51,269 bases of DNA from Thermoproteota archaeon. GTDB lineage: Archaea > Thermoproteota > Thermoprotei > Thermoproteales > Thermocladiaceae. The DNA is taken from assembly GCA_013153275.1 (NCBI GenBank), contig JAADER010000015.1:1-51269 (forward strand), in the 5' to 3' direction. Every line of letters starts with the position of its first letter. Within the stretch, counting starts at the first letter, position 1. A model generated the notes under the pieces. It ran no database searches, was not told where the DNA came from, and saw only the letters and a list, made by a program, of their open reading frames with translations. Below are positions 43,046 through 50,041 of this stretch, in pieces. A program made the translations under genes and the position numbers.

Positions 43046-43927
43046 TTAGCGATTCTTAGAAGACTCCTCAGTCTTATCCTCCTTACCTTCCTCTCTGCTC
43101 TGAGCAGTGGGAGCAGAGATATGCTGTGTCTCTCCAGTAACCTGAACAATCTTTGATAGACACTCGTTCCAGAGCTCTTTCGGAGCTTTAACGTAGAGTC
43201 TCACTCTTCTTACACCGACCTTCTTAGCGTACTCCTCATCTAGTTCTATCTCTATGAATCTTCTCTTCTCGTTAATTATGACCTTCTTCGCTTTTATCGG
43301 TGCTTTCAGGAGGTATATGTCGTCGAGAATTATAGCATCCTTATATACTACGAGGCTTCTCATTGGAGCGTATGGTATATCTAGCATCATCTGACCTGGA
43401 GATGAGGGAGTGAGCTTGAGTACTCTCATCATTGCTATGTATATGACTATGAGTATTGAGAAGTATATGAAGGTCTCGAGGAAAGCTCTCCAGAACTTGC
43501 TGCTCACAGTTGCAAGTATCATTGATATGAATCTCCCGAGGACAGTCATGTAGAGGAGTACAAGTATCATAAGTATTCCAAAAACAATAAGAATATTCTT
43601 GAACTGTTTCTTCTGAATCTTAGTTATCTCCGATATGTATTCACTATCCTTCTCTATCAACTTCATAAGATCCTGTGATGCAAGTCTCTCAACTGCGCCA
43701 TGCTTCACATTCTTTACATATTCCCTAACCTCCTTCATTTTTCTTCGAAAAGTTAGACCGGCCTGCGCCATGAACGCTATGAACAGCGCAGCTATGTATC
43801 CAATTATTATGTAATTATATATGGGACTATTATATGCTGCAGCGAGCGCCGATAGAAACGATATCACAACTATGGATATTGCTGGTATGACATACGTCAG
43901 CAGTATGGTTGATAAGCGGTTGAACAT
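43046..43927 (-). CDS. Four-helix membrane protein with coiled coil, possibly Oxa1/EMC3-like
   Basis: A 293-residue protein. Two N-terminal membrane helices (about 8-30 and 37-56), a long charged coiled coil (about 58-105: KMKEVREYVKNVKHGAVERL), two more helices (about 109-130 and 145-165), then a cytoplasmic beta domain (about 175-255) and a disordered tail (SREEGKEDKTEESSKNR). The helix-coiled-coil-helix-helix order recalls archaeal DUF106/EMC3 insertases, which is tentative. The ATG at 43927 (MFNRLST) is preferred because longer versions run through the divergent gene. Confidence 0.6.
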   Translation of the reverse strand: MFNRLSTILLTYVIPAISIVVISFLSALAAAYNSPIYNYIIIGYIAALFIAFMAQAGLTFRRKMKEVREYVKNVKHGAVERLASQDLMKLIEKDSEYISEITKIQKKQFKNILIVFGILMILVLLYMTVLGRFISMILATVSSKFWRAFLETFIYFSILIVIYIAMMRVLKLTPSSPGQMMLDIPYAPMRSLVVYKDAIILDDIYLLKAPIKAKKVIINEKRRFIEIELDEEYAKKVGVRRVRLYVKAPKELWNECLSKIVQVTGETQHISAPTAQSREEGKEDKTEESSKNR

Positions 43928-43955
43928 TTTTACCCTTAGCTCGGATAGCTGTATC

Positions 43956-44675
43956 GTGACTATAAGCCTTACTGTCTTGATGGAAGAGGAAGCAACTAGA
44001 GTTGACTTATGTACAGGTAATATATGTACTCTACTTCTCGAGAACGATGAGAATCTAACAATAATAAATCCAGGAGGCTCACCGACAGCCCTCTCACATA
44101 ATATAAATCTCCTCACCAATATAGAAGATAAGAGAATAAACATAGTGCTAACATCGTTCATTCCTAGATACTGGTCATCGCTCCTAGAGATATATAAGAG
44201 ATTTAGCATAAATATGGTAGTAATACCTGAAGATAACATATATATATCATATAAACTATCAAGATATCTAGACAAGATATCAGCTAGAAAAGTCATAAAA
44301 GTTAAAAATCGATGGACGATAGACAACCTGACAATACTGAGAGCAAGATCTCCCACATATAGTGAACTCATTATCATAGTAGATAATAGAGCGCTGATCT
44401 CCACACCATCGCTCTGGATGCTACTTCCATACGATCATATCTCACATCTGATAGATATAGTAAGTAGTTACAGGTTAAGCACATATGTTGGAGGCTCCCC
44501 CCTACTTCCAGACGTTGTGAGAGATCACGACATATTTATTAGGAGGTTCTTCACTAGGTTCAGCCGAATCTTCCTTGGAAATATCAGGACAAGGAGCTCA
44601 GTAAGGGTCCTCGACAGGTATCCTCTAGAGCTTAAGATGCTTCGAGCCGGCTCGAGGTTCACGGTCTGTGACTGA
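43956..44675 (+). CDS. Possible degenerate metallo-beta-lactamase-fold protein
   Basis: A 239-residue protein. The order of elements (CTLLLENDENLTIINPGG, then RINIVLTSFIPRYWSSLLEI, then strand-helix repeats, ending LRAGSRFTVCD) resembles an MBL fold in which the DPG strand and the THxHxDH loop have been replaced by NPGG and TSFIPRY, so no metal site would remain. This is a pattern-level suggestion. The GTG at 43956 follows ATTTTTAC (about 43925-43932) at leaderless distance; an ATG at 43980 is the alternative. Confidence 0.5.
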   Translation: MTISLTVLMEEEATRVDLCTGNICTLLLENDENLTIINPGGSPTALSHNINLLTNIEDKRINIVLTSFIPRYWSSLLEIYKRFSINMVVIPEDNIYISYKLSRYLDKISARKVIKVKNRWTIDNLTILRARSPTYSELIIIVDNRALISTPSLWMLLPYDHISHLIDIVSSYRLSTYVGGSPLLPDVVRDHDIFIRRFFTRFSRIFLGNIRTRSSVRVLDRYPLELKMLRAGSRFTVCD

Positions 44676-44728
44676 GCCTCTACGTGACGGCTAAATAGTT
44701 ATTATCAGGGCTCTCTCTAGACATACCC

Positions 44729-46003
44729 GTGAACTATCTTGACGTGGTGCCGCTGGTGGTAGCATGGTTCATATTTGTATCTCTCATGTACATCGCGTCT
44801 CGAGGAAAATTGAAAGATAGCGTCAAGATATACTACGGGCTCGCAATAATAGTACGAGGAAAAGAGAACGTAGAGAAGATACTGAGAGCACTCAAGAGAC
44901 CGCTCGAGAAGATGCCAAGCAAGTTCATAAGTGCGATAACAAGCATCATCTTCATGATAACAATGCTCTTCCTTATACCAGTACCATTACTATTATTCCC
45001 AACACTTCAGAATAGTAAGCTAGTACTCTTTAAATATTTTCTCTACTCACCAACAGTAATAATAGTTAGAAACACGTTCCTCGTCTTCGAATCAGTACTT
45101 CACCACATATCGCCAGCACAGGTCGTGAACATGGGATTCATGACTCTTCAACCAGTAATACCTGGCGTCACAGTTACACTCTACACATTCCTCCTCATAA
45201 TAGTGACAGCTGGAATAAGCATACTAGTGCACGAGATAGCTCATGGAACTGTAGCACTGAGATATAATATACCTATAGTGTCTGGAGGGTTCTTCACAAG
45301 CTTCTTCATTCTCATGGGAGGATTCGTAGAGCCTGACGAAGAGAAGCTGAACAGCTCTCCTCTCCAGACTAGACTAGCAGTCTACTCAGCGGGAGTAGTC
45401 TCAAACATTCTTCTCGCGCTTCTCACAGTTGTCATATATGAGATAGCAAAAGTAGTGACGATAGGAACAGGATATCCTCTAGGTCTAGTAGTTGTTAAAT
45501 CAAAAGTAGCCCAGATACCTCCAGGATCAATAGTGCTCTCTGTGGGAGGACTACACGTATATAACATATATGACATGTTTCCAGTTCTCTCAGCACTTTT
45601 CAACAAGTGTCAGTATACTCATACTCTACTCCTCAAAGTGTTGACACCGAATCATAGAATAATGCTAGTGCCGCTTCAAGTTAAGTCATGTGCAATATAT
45701 GACATAATTAGATCAGTATCTCTAAACAGCATGAACATAGGAGGAATATTAACTGTAGAGAACACACTATTCTACCAGTTCCTGTTCTGGCTCTTCAACC
45801 TGAACATAACTCTAGCACTGCTGAATGCTCTGCCAGCATATCCTGTCGATGGTGGACAGTTCCTCTATGCGCTGCTTACTGAGGTGATCGAGAGCGAGAA
45901 GGCTAGAAAACTGATACTATATACCTTATCTGTACTCTTCTGGAGCGGTCTGTTGCTTACCATAATGTACACATTTAAGGCAGGTCTCTACGTTGTAGGC
46001 TAG
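44729..46003 (+). CDS. Site-2 protease family membrane metalloprotease (M50)
   Basis: An intramembrane zinc protease of 424 residues. The active-site helix holds HEIAH (168-172) in AGISILVHEIAHGTVALRYN, and the third ligand is D374 in LNALPAYPVDGG. Between them a PDZ-like segment (VAQIPPGSIVLSVGGLHVYN) lies after the second core helix. About seven membrane helices are visible. Such enzymes cut membrane-bound regulators or signal peptides. The GTG start lies about 28 nt after AATAGTTATTAT (about 44693-44704). Confidence 0.9.
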   Translation: MNYLDVVPLVVAWFIFVSLMYIASRGKLKDSVKIYYGLAIIVRGKENVEKILRALKRPLEKMPSKFISAITSIIFMITMLFLIPVPLLLFPTLQNSKLVLFKYFLYSPTVIIVRNTFLVFESVLHHISPAQVVNMGFMTLQPVIPGVTVTLYTFLLIIVTAGISILVHEIAHGTVALRYNIPIVSGGFFTSFFILMGGFVEPDEEKLNSSPLQTRLAVYSAGVVSNILLALLTVVIYEIAKVVTIGTGYPLGLVVVKSKVAQIPPGSIVLSVGGLHVYNIYDMFPVLSALFNKCQYTHTLLLKVLTPNHRIMLVPLQVKSCAIYDIIRSVSLNSMNIGGILTVENTLFYQFLFWLFNLNITLALLNALPAYPVDGGQFLYALLTEVIESEKARKLILYTLSVLFWSGLLLTIMYTFKAGLYVVG

Positions 46004-46045
46004 GTAATAGATTAATCAGGAACTACAAGAGCTACATATCCAAAC

Positions 46046-46501
46046 ATGAGAAGCTATATAACAGGACTAATATATGGCGCAATAACCTGCGCCATAACGC
46101 TACTAATATGTGCCGTACCTCTAGAAGCCATACTGCTCCCAAGACCACCATCACCCCCATACTACACACCAGAGCTCTATCAGTACACGTGGAGAGCATC
46201 AACGTTTCTTCTCATACTTATAATACTCACATTCACATTGCTCTACATACATGGCTCAAGAAGATTCTACATAGGCATGCTTGACGTACAGGTTCCAACA
46301 TACATAGTGATACACTACATATATCTCATCACAATGGAGAAACTATACTATGCAAAGGAGGGAGCACTAACGATACTACCCTTCACATACATGTACGGCG
46401 GGCTTCCTCACCTTGACCTAGGACAGATCATGGCCATATACATAATATATAGAGTAGCTAGAGAGATCAGGAAAAAGTTCTTCTCCAGACCTCATAGCTA
46501 G
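46046..46501 (+). CDS. Hypothetical four-helix membrane protein
   Basis: A 151-residue protein with helices around GLIYGAITCAITLLICAVPL, STFLLILIILTFTLLYI, TYIVIHYIYLITM and LGQIMAIYIIYRVAREI, and a basic C terminus (REIRKKFFSRPHS) that should be cytoplasmic by the positive-inside rule. No motif recognised. AGATTAATC (about 46010-46018) lies at leaderless distance. Probably cotranscribed with or just downstream of the protease gene; the 3' end overlaps a convergent gene by 35 nt. Confidence 0.6.
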   Translation: MRSYITGLIYGAITCAITLLICAVPLEAILLPRPPSPPYYTPELYQYTWRASTFLLILIILTFTLLYIHGSRRFYIGMLDVQVPTYIVIHYIYLITMEKLYYAKEGALTILPFTYMYGGLPHLDLGQIMAIYIIYRVAREIRKKFFSRPHS

Positions 46502-46802
46502 CTAAAAGACAGATCTTCTCAACAATATCATAGAAACTTAACCCACGTTCAAGAATCCTAGAATATATCCTCAACTCAACAACATCTCTAACACGTAGAC
46601 TAACCATATCTCTAATACCCTTCAACACATTCTGAGACAAAAAGCTTAAAACTTTATCGATTACATCAACTAACGCATCACAGGAAATAGAACCTGAGGA
46701 GAACTCACATCTTATATGATTTCCCTCCTCATCAACAAATTTAGAGTAATCAAAGTCACATATAGCACATAGATCGCCAAATCTGAGACACACAACACTC
46801 AT
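46467..46802 (-). CDS. Small hypothetical protein with Cys motifs, paralogous to the 93-residue protein at 47471
   Basis: A 111-residue protein starting MSVVCLRFGDLCAICDFDYS. The pattern CEFSSGSISCDALVDVIDKV followed by VSLRVRDVVEL matches VEFRGSFCFTCGVVDWIEDL and VSVRDVGEL in the neighbour at 47471. The ATG at 46802 is chosen because TTTTTAAG (minus strand, about 46825-46832) lies about 27 nt upstream; the frame is open much further but the extra residues are low-complexity and hydrophobic. Codons favour T and G. Function unknown. Confidence 0.55.
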   Translation of the reverse strand: MSVVCLRFGDLCAICDFDYSKFVDEEGNHIRCEFSSGSISCDALVDVIDKVLSFLSQNVLKGIRDMVSLRVRDVVELRIYSRILERGLSFYDIVEKICLLASYEVWRRTFS

Positions 46803-46962
46803 ATCTATATAGGTATCATCCAGTCTTAAAAAATAAGACCTTATTAAGAACGTACACGGTCTTAAAGACATAGAGAGCAGACAGAATAAGAGGAAACTAG
46901 GAGAGAGAACACAGGGCAAGGAACGTGAGAAGATCATAATCATAAGGAATGTTAGAAGATCT

Positions 46963-47502
46963 GTGAAAAAAGTTAGAATAATATATGAAATATATAAGAA
47001 AGATAAGACCATAGATATAGTAGCAGTAGGAAAGAAGAAGATAATACTAAAGAAGAGGGGAACAACAGTGATAGTAGAGGCAGATAGAGACAGAATCAGG
47101 ATAACATGTAGAGGAGAGGAATTGAAAGATCGCGTGAGACAGATAGTAAGCATAATAGAGGAGATAAAAGACCAAAACGATATAATACTAATAACCTACA
47201 GAAGACGCCAACACAGATTAAAAATATGTATAGAAAGATACCCACGAGAGATAACAGAGAGAGTAAAAATGATAATCAACAAAGGAGGAAGATGCAGAGA
47301 ATATAAAAACGATACAGTACTCCTACAGGACCTAATAAACCTAGTGTTCACAAGCAGGCTCAGGAACGTAGCAACAATCATAGAAGGAAGAGTAATAAGG
47401 AAGATAAGAGACATAGAAAACATAATACAAGAACATACAGAAAAAGTTGAAAATAAACAAAAAAGAACAATCATCGACTACCTTCAAGACCCTCAACACT
47501 AA
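46963..47502 (+). CDS. Hypothetical basic protein
   Basis: A 179-residue, strongly basic protein lying between two paralogous small genes of the opposite strand. Repeated strand-turn-helix elements (TIDIVAVGKKKIILKKRGTT, RIRITCRGEELKDRVRQIV, HRLKICIERYPREITERV) suggest two or more copies of a small alpha/beta unit. The frame is open 42 codons upstream of the GTG but without a standard start codon. The A-rich composition drives the many Lys, Arg, Ile codons. The 3' end overlaps the convergent gene by 32 nt. Function unknown. Confidence 0.5.
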   Translation: MKKVRIIYEIYKKDKTIDIVAVGKKKIILKKRGTTVIVEADRDRIRITCRGEELKDRVRQIVSIIEEIKDQNDIILITYRRRQHRLKICIERYPREITERVKMIINKGGRCREYKNDTVLLQDLINLVFTSRLRNVATIIEGRVIRKIRDIENIIQEHTEKVENKQKRTIIDYLQDPQH

Positions 47503-47752
47503 ACACAGCAAGCTTACATAACTCACCAACATCCCTAACACTAACCAACCTCAACTTCAGACCAAGATCCTCAGCCTCATATACAAGATCCTCAATCCAG
47601 TCAACAACACCACACGTAAAACAGAAAGACCCCCTAAACTCAACCTCAACAGTACCATCCCTCACAGCAACAACCCTAGCAGTAGCCTCAGGACTCCTAT
47701 ACCTATTATATCGCTCTACAACCCTCTCCAAAATATCCACCAAACCACCCAC
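47471..47752 (-). CDS. Small hypothetical CxxC protein
   Basis: A 93-residue alpha/beta protein: MGGLVDILERVVERYNRYRS, a strand pair ATARVVAVRDGTVEVEF, then GSFCFTCGVVDWIEDLVYEA with a CxxC that could bind metal or act in redox, then LKLRLVSVRDVGELCK. Related to the 111-residue protein at 46467. GTG 47752 is selected because the TATA at 47775-47782 lies about 27 nt away; the ATG at 47773 nearly abuts the TATA. Codons are rich in G and T on the coding strand. Confidence 0.58.
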   Translation of the reverse strand: MGGLVDILERVVERYNRYRSPEATARVVAVRDGTVEVEFRGSFCFTCGVVDWIEDLVYEAEDLGLKLRLVSVRDVGELCKLAVFSVEGLEGSR

Positions 47753-47774
47753 AAAAGAAAACCTAACAAACATA

Positions 47775-47782
47775 CTTAAAAA
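47775..47782. promoter_or_regulatory. TATA element shared by a small gene and a C/D box RNA
   Basis: CTTAAAAA on the plus strand (TTTTTAAG on the minus strand) is centred near 47779. It lies about 27 nt from the GTG at 47752 (minus) and about 27 nt from box C at 47806 (plus), so one element may fire in both directions. Confidence 0.5.
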
Positions 47783-47805
47783 CCCATCGACAGAAAAACC
47801 ACAAG

Positions 47806-47855
47806 ATGATGAACTCTTCGCTGCCCAGAAAGATGACGACTTCCGGTGGAACTGA
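47806..47855 (+). ncRNA. C/D box guide RNA candidate
   Basis: Box C ATGATGA (47806-47812), 12-nt first spacer ACTCTTCGCTGC, a degenerate D' CCAG (47825-47828), 4-nt linker, box C' ATGACGA (47833-47839), 12-nt guide CTTCCGGTGGAA, box D CTGA (47852-47855). C, C', D and both spacer lengths fit; D' does not. The promoter distance is right. Targets not identified. Confidence 0.62.
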
Positions 47856-47967
47856 AACAAAACAAAACACTATCCAAAAACCACGAAAACCAACACAGAC
47901 ATGCACCAATTCTCACAGTATATAATGACCCTTAAGAGTTGCTGAAGAGAAGGTTATGTTGATAGGG

Positions 47968-48011
47968 TCGTACACATGTACGATACGTTTACCTAAGTGG
48001 AGTAGTATCGT
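47968..48011. repeat. Two adjoining inverted repeats
   Basis: TCGTACA and TGTACGA form a near-perfect palindrome with a CA centre (47968-47983). Starting inside its right arm, ACGATAC (47980-47986) pairs with GTATCGT (48005-48011) across an 18-nt loop. The arms share bases, so only one hairpin can form at a time; the site could also bind a dimeric protein. Confidence 0.55.
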
Positions 48012-48030
48012 TTTTCTCTGACTGTTATAG
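48012..48030 (+). repeat. Direct repeat copy 1 (19 nt)
   Basis: TTTTCTCTGACTGTTATAG; it matches 48227-48245 at 17 of 19 positions. Confidence 0.55.
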
Positions 48031-48174
48031 AGGGTATTGGTGTTGAGTAGTTGAAAGTTTTGATATTACTCTAGGTAGTTTTATGGTACATGGCTGTGAT
48101 GTAGGGTATGTTAGTGTATTGTTTCTACGAATGTTTTTCGGTTAGTAGGACTATTATCTACGTAATATATAGAG

Positions 48175-48185
48175 TGTCTAGGTTT
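48175..48185 (+). repeat. Direct repeat TGTCTAGGTTT, copy 1
   Basis: An 11-nt exact repeat with a second copy at 48268-48278. TGTCCTGT also occurs twice nearby (48191 and 48257). Confidence 0.45.
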
Positions 48186-48226
48186 CTCATTGTCCTGTCA
48201 GGTATGTAGCAGACCTTTGTCTGTTA

Positions 48227-48245
48227 TTTTCTCTGACAGGTATAG
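48227..48245 (+). repeat. Direct repeat copy 2 (19 nt)
   Basis: TTTTCTCTGACAGGTATAG. Its TGACAGG also pairs with CCTGTCA at 48194-48200, a 7-bp inverted repeat. Confidence 0.55.
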
Positions 48246-48267
48246 TTTGCTGCTTTGTCCTGTGTGT

Positions 48268-48278
48268 TGTCTAGGTTT
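48268..48278 (+). repeat. Direct repeat TGTCTAGGTTT, copy 2
   Basis: Exact match to 48175-48185, 93 nt downstream. Confidence 0.45.
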
Positions 48279-48330
48279 TAGTGCTACTATTAGCATCACC
48301 TAGAACGATTTAGGGTTTATGAGAGGTTTC

Positions 48331-48409
48331 TGGTGCGGCCGCCGGGATTTGAACCCGGGTTCAGCGGCTCGGGAGGCCGCCATCCTAGACCAGGCTAGAC
48401 TACGGCCGC
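48331..48409 (-). tRNA. tRNA-Gly (anticodon CCC), CCA encoded
   Basis: The minus strand folds as a full cloverleaf: acceptor GCGGCCG with CGGCCGC, D arm, anticodon stem GCGGC/GCCGC with loop CTCCCGA (anticodon CCC, reading GGG), 5-nt variable loop, T arm CCGGG/CCCGG with loop TTCAAAT, discriminator A and an encoded CCA (48331-48333). No intron. GCTAAATACT (minus strand, about 48437-48446) is a TATA about 28-30 nt before the 5' end. Confidence 0.95.
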
Positions 48410-48529
48410 TCTGTGTTCTCTTTCTTGGTTGGGAGTATTTAGCCTTTCTCCTTGTTCTGGATGTTCTTTTTTCTTTCTTTTGCTCTCTTGCACTCTGTCT
48501 TTTTTAACTGTTCTGTTCTTCGTTGTCTC

Positions 48530-49339
48530 ATGCTTAGGCCTCGTGTGGTGAGTGTGATGTTTGTGTCAGGTTCGAAGGGTGGTGTTGGTAAGTCTACTCT
48601 AGTTGCTAATCTGGCGTTGCTGTTTGATGTTGATGTTGCTGTTGTTGATCTTGGAGTTGATGGTAATATGAGCGTGTCCATGCTTCATGGCGTGTCTGCT
48701 GACTGTCCTGGATTTCTGGATTCTGTTCTTCTTGGTTCTGAGCCTAGGATTGAGCGGTCTAAGTATGCTGGCAATGTGTATGTTGTTCCTCCTGGCAGGG
48801 TCAGAGGTTTCAGAGCTACTGTCCTCTCTATGGCTAACAGGGATGTACTTAAGTCTCGTGTTGATAGGTTCGTCTCCTGGCTGAGGGATCAGGGTTTTCA
48901 GGTTGTTCTTTTTGATGCTCCTGCTAATGCTGAGCTTATGAGCTTATTATATGTTTCTCTCCTATATTCCTGTGATATAATTAATATTGTTGTAGAGCCT
49001 TCACCACTATGTTTAGAGGCTGTTCAATCATGGTGGGACAACTTCTCGAGAGCTATATCAAGATCGTCACAGATAGTGAATCTCATAGTTAACAAGTATA
49101 TGAGGTCCATGAATGGTTCCCTATCGTACCTCTGTAAGTATACTATAAACGGTACTGTACATAAGATACCGTTTGACTCATATACTCTATTACTATCTAA
49201 CAGATGTGAGCTTGCAGTGAGGTACAGGGAGGCTGAGAAGTTCAACAAGGCGTTACAGTCACTATATAAGGCTCTCTGTCATCAGATAAGTAGCTATCTT
49301 GGAATATCTAAGTCAAGTATCAGGAAAGGAAGGAGATAG
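48530..49339 (+). CDS. ParA/MinD-like P-loop ATPase
   Basis: A 269-residue deviant-Walker ATPase: SGSKGGVGKSTL with the signature Lys of KGGxGKS, the A' strand VAVVDLGVDGN, and VVLFDAPANAEL as Walker B, where MinD/ParA normally have DxxP. The last 40 residues are basic and helical. Such proteins position DNA or membrane complexes. The ATG at 48530 follows TTTTTAAC (48501-48508) at about 25 nt. It leads an operon with two small genes and the CedB-like ATPase, suggesting a role in organising that machine or in partitioning the nearby putative origin. Confidence 0.85.
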   Translation: MLRPRVVSVMFVSGSKGGVGKSTLVANLALLFDVDVAVVDLGVDGNMSVSMLHGVSADCPGFLDSVLLGSEPRIERSKYAGNVYVVPPGRVRGFRATVLSMANRDVLKSRVDRFVSWLRDQGFQVVLFDAPANAELMSLLYVSLLYSCDIINIVVEPSPLCLEAVQSWWDNFSRAISRSSQIVNLIVNKYMRSMNGSLSYLCKYTINGTVHKIPFDSYTLLLSNRCELAVRYREAEKFNKALQSLYKALCHQISSYLGISKSSIRKGRR

Positions 49340-49341
49340 AC

Positions 49342-49644
49342 ATGTCTAGGGAGAGATCTCTAGAAGATATTCTGAGAGATCTGAACCTCGATAACGTTCC
49401 GAGAGACGCTGAGGAGAGCGAGGAGCATGAGAGTTCTGAGACGTATGAAAATAGTGGAGATATGTCATATATTAAGCGTGTAGCAACAGCATTGAGACTT
49501 CTTGAGGGTATTGTGGATACGTCGAGACTCGTTGATCTTGTGCTTCGTTATATCAAGGTTGAGGATCTTATAAGGGAAGTTGAAAAGGTTGACAGTGACC
49601 TAGCATACATACTGAGGCTTGTCCTGGAGAGAGAAAATGTTTAA
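49342..49644 (+). CDS. Small acidic hypothetical protein
   Basis: A 100-residue protein with an acidic, probably disordered first half (AEESEEHESSETYENSGD) and a helical second half (RVATALRLLEGIVDTSRLVD, IKVEDLIREVEKVD). A strong ribosome-binding site, GGAAGGAG, precedes the ATG, which starts 2 nt after the ParA-like stop. Not recognised. Confidence 0.65.
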   Translation: MSRERSLEDILRDLNLDNVPRDAEESEEHESSETYENSGDMSYIKRVATALRLLEGIVDTSRLVDLVLRYIKVEDLIREVEKVDSDLAYILRLVLERENV

Positions 49645-50041
49645 GAGAAACTATCTCAGAGATGCTGACAAGATAGATAAGGAGATAGAGAGAGCCCTAA
49701 GCAAGGTTGAGAAGGGCAGATTAAAGAGTAGAGACGTTAAGAGACTGAGAGGCTTGTCTAAGATTGAGAGAGAACTTGCATTAAAGGTCGCTAAGGTCTT
49801 AGCATCATACTGTAAGGATGAGAGTGAGGATTGCGAGCTTTATCTTAGAGCTGTACTGCTCAAGTATAGGCCTGAGGATGTTGTTAGGCTTATAGAGGAT
49901 ATTCTCACTGAGAATAAGTCCATACTTGTTGAGCTTAAGAAGCTTGTGTCGGAGAGTGATCTTGAGAGAGCTAGGAGTTTTGGAGGGTTTCGGGTCTTCT
50001 CGAGGTTGTTCAAGAAGGCCTCCAGAGAGAATCTGAGATGA
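49637..50041 (+). CDS. Small charged helical hypothetical protein
   Basis: A 134-residue basic, all-helical protein (MFKRNYLRDADKIDKEIERA at the start, KILVEL-like and VRLIEDIL helices later, basic end RLFKKASRENLR). The ATG at 49637 overlaps the end of the previous gene and follows GGAGAGAG (49626-49633), a usable ribosome-binding site. It overlaps the next gene by 4 nt. Not recognised; the operon suggests an accessory of the membrane ATPase. Confidence 0.63.
   Translation: MFKRNYLRDADKIDKEIERALSKVEKGRLKSRDVKRLRGLSKIERELALKVAKVLASYCKDESEDCELYLRAVLLKYRPEDVVRLIEDILTENKSILVELKKLVSESDLERARSFGGFRVFSRLFKKASRENLR

Larger units (their letters stand above)
47856..48330. other. Gene-free stretch with skew switch, possible replication origin
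   Basis: About 475 nt without a plausible gene. The left edge is A- and C-rich (CAAAACAAAACACTATCC) and the sequence turns G- and T-rich by about 47940. It holds inverted repeats and short direct repeats listed separately. No Orc1/Cdc6 gene or convincing ORB array lies in the window, so the origin idea rests on composition, the lack of genes and the repeats. Confidence 0.4.

Noticed and set aside
43928-44404. Extension of the four-helix membrane protein through the divergent gene
   Set aside because: The extra residues resemble antisense translation of the MBL-like gene, and MFNRLST at 43927 begins a normal first membrane helix.
46803-47153. Long N-terminal extension of the 111-residue minus-strand protein
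   Set aside because: The extension is low-complexity, opposes the plus-strand 179-residue gene, and a TATA places the start at 46802.
47840-47858. CTTCCGGTGGAACTGAAAC, similar to crenarchaeal origin recognition boxes
   Set aside because: It occurs once, and its first 12 bases are the exact 12-nt spacer between box C' and box D of the C/D RNA at 47806, followed by CTGA. The RNA explains it better; the origin proposal is kept only on skew and repeats.
48319-48507. Open frame across the tRNA
   Set aside because: It translates the tRNA-Gly gene in reverse and has no independent support.
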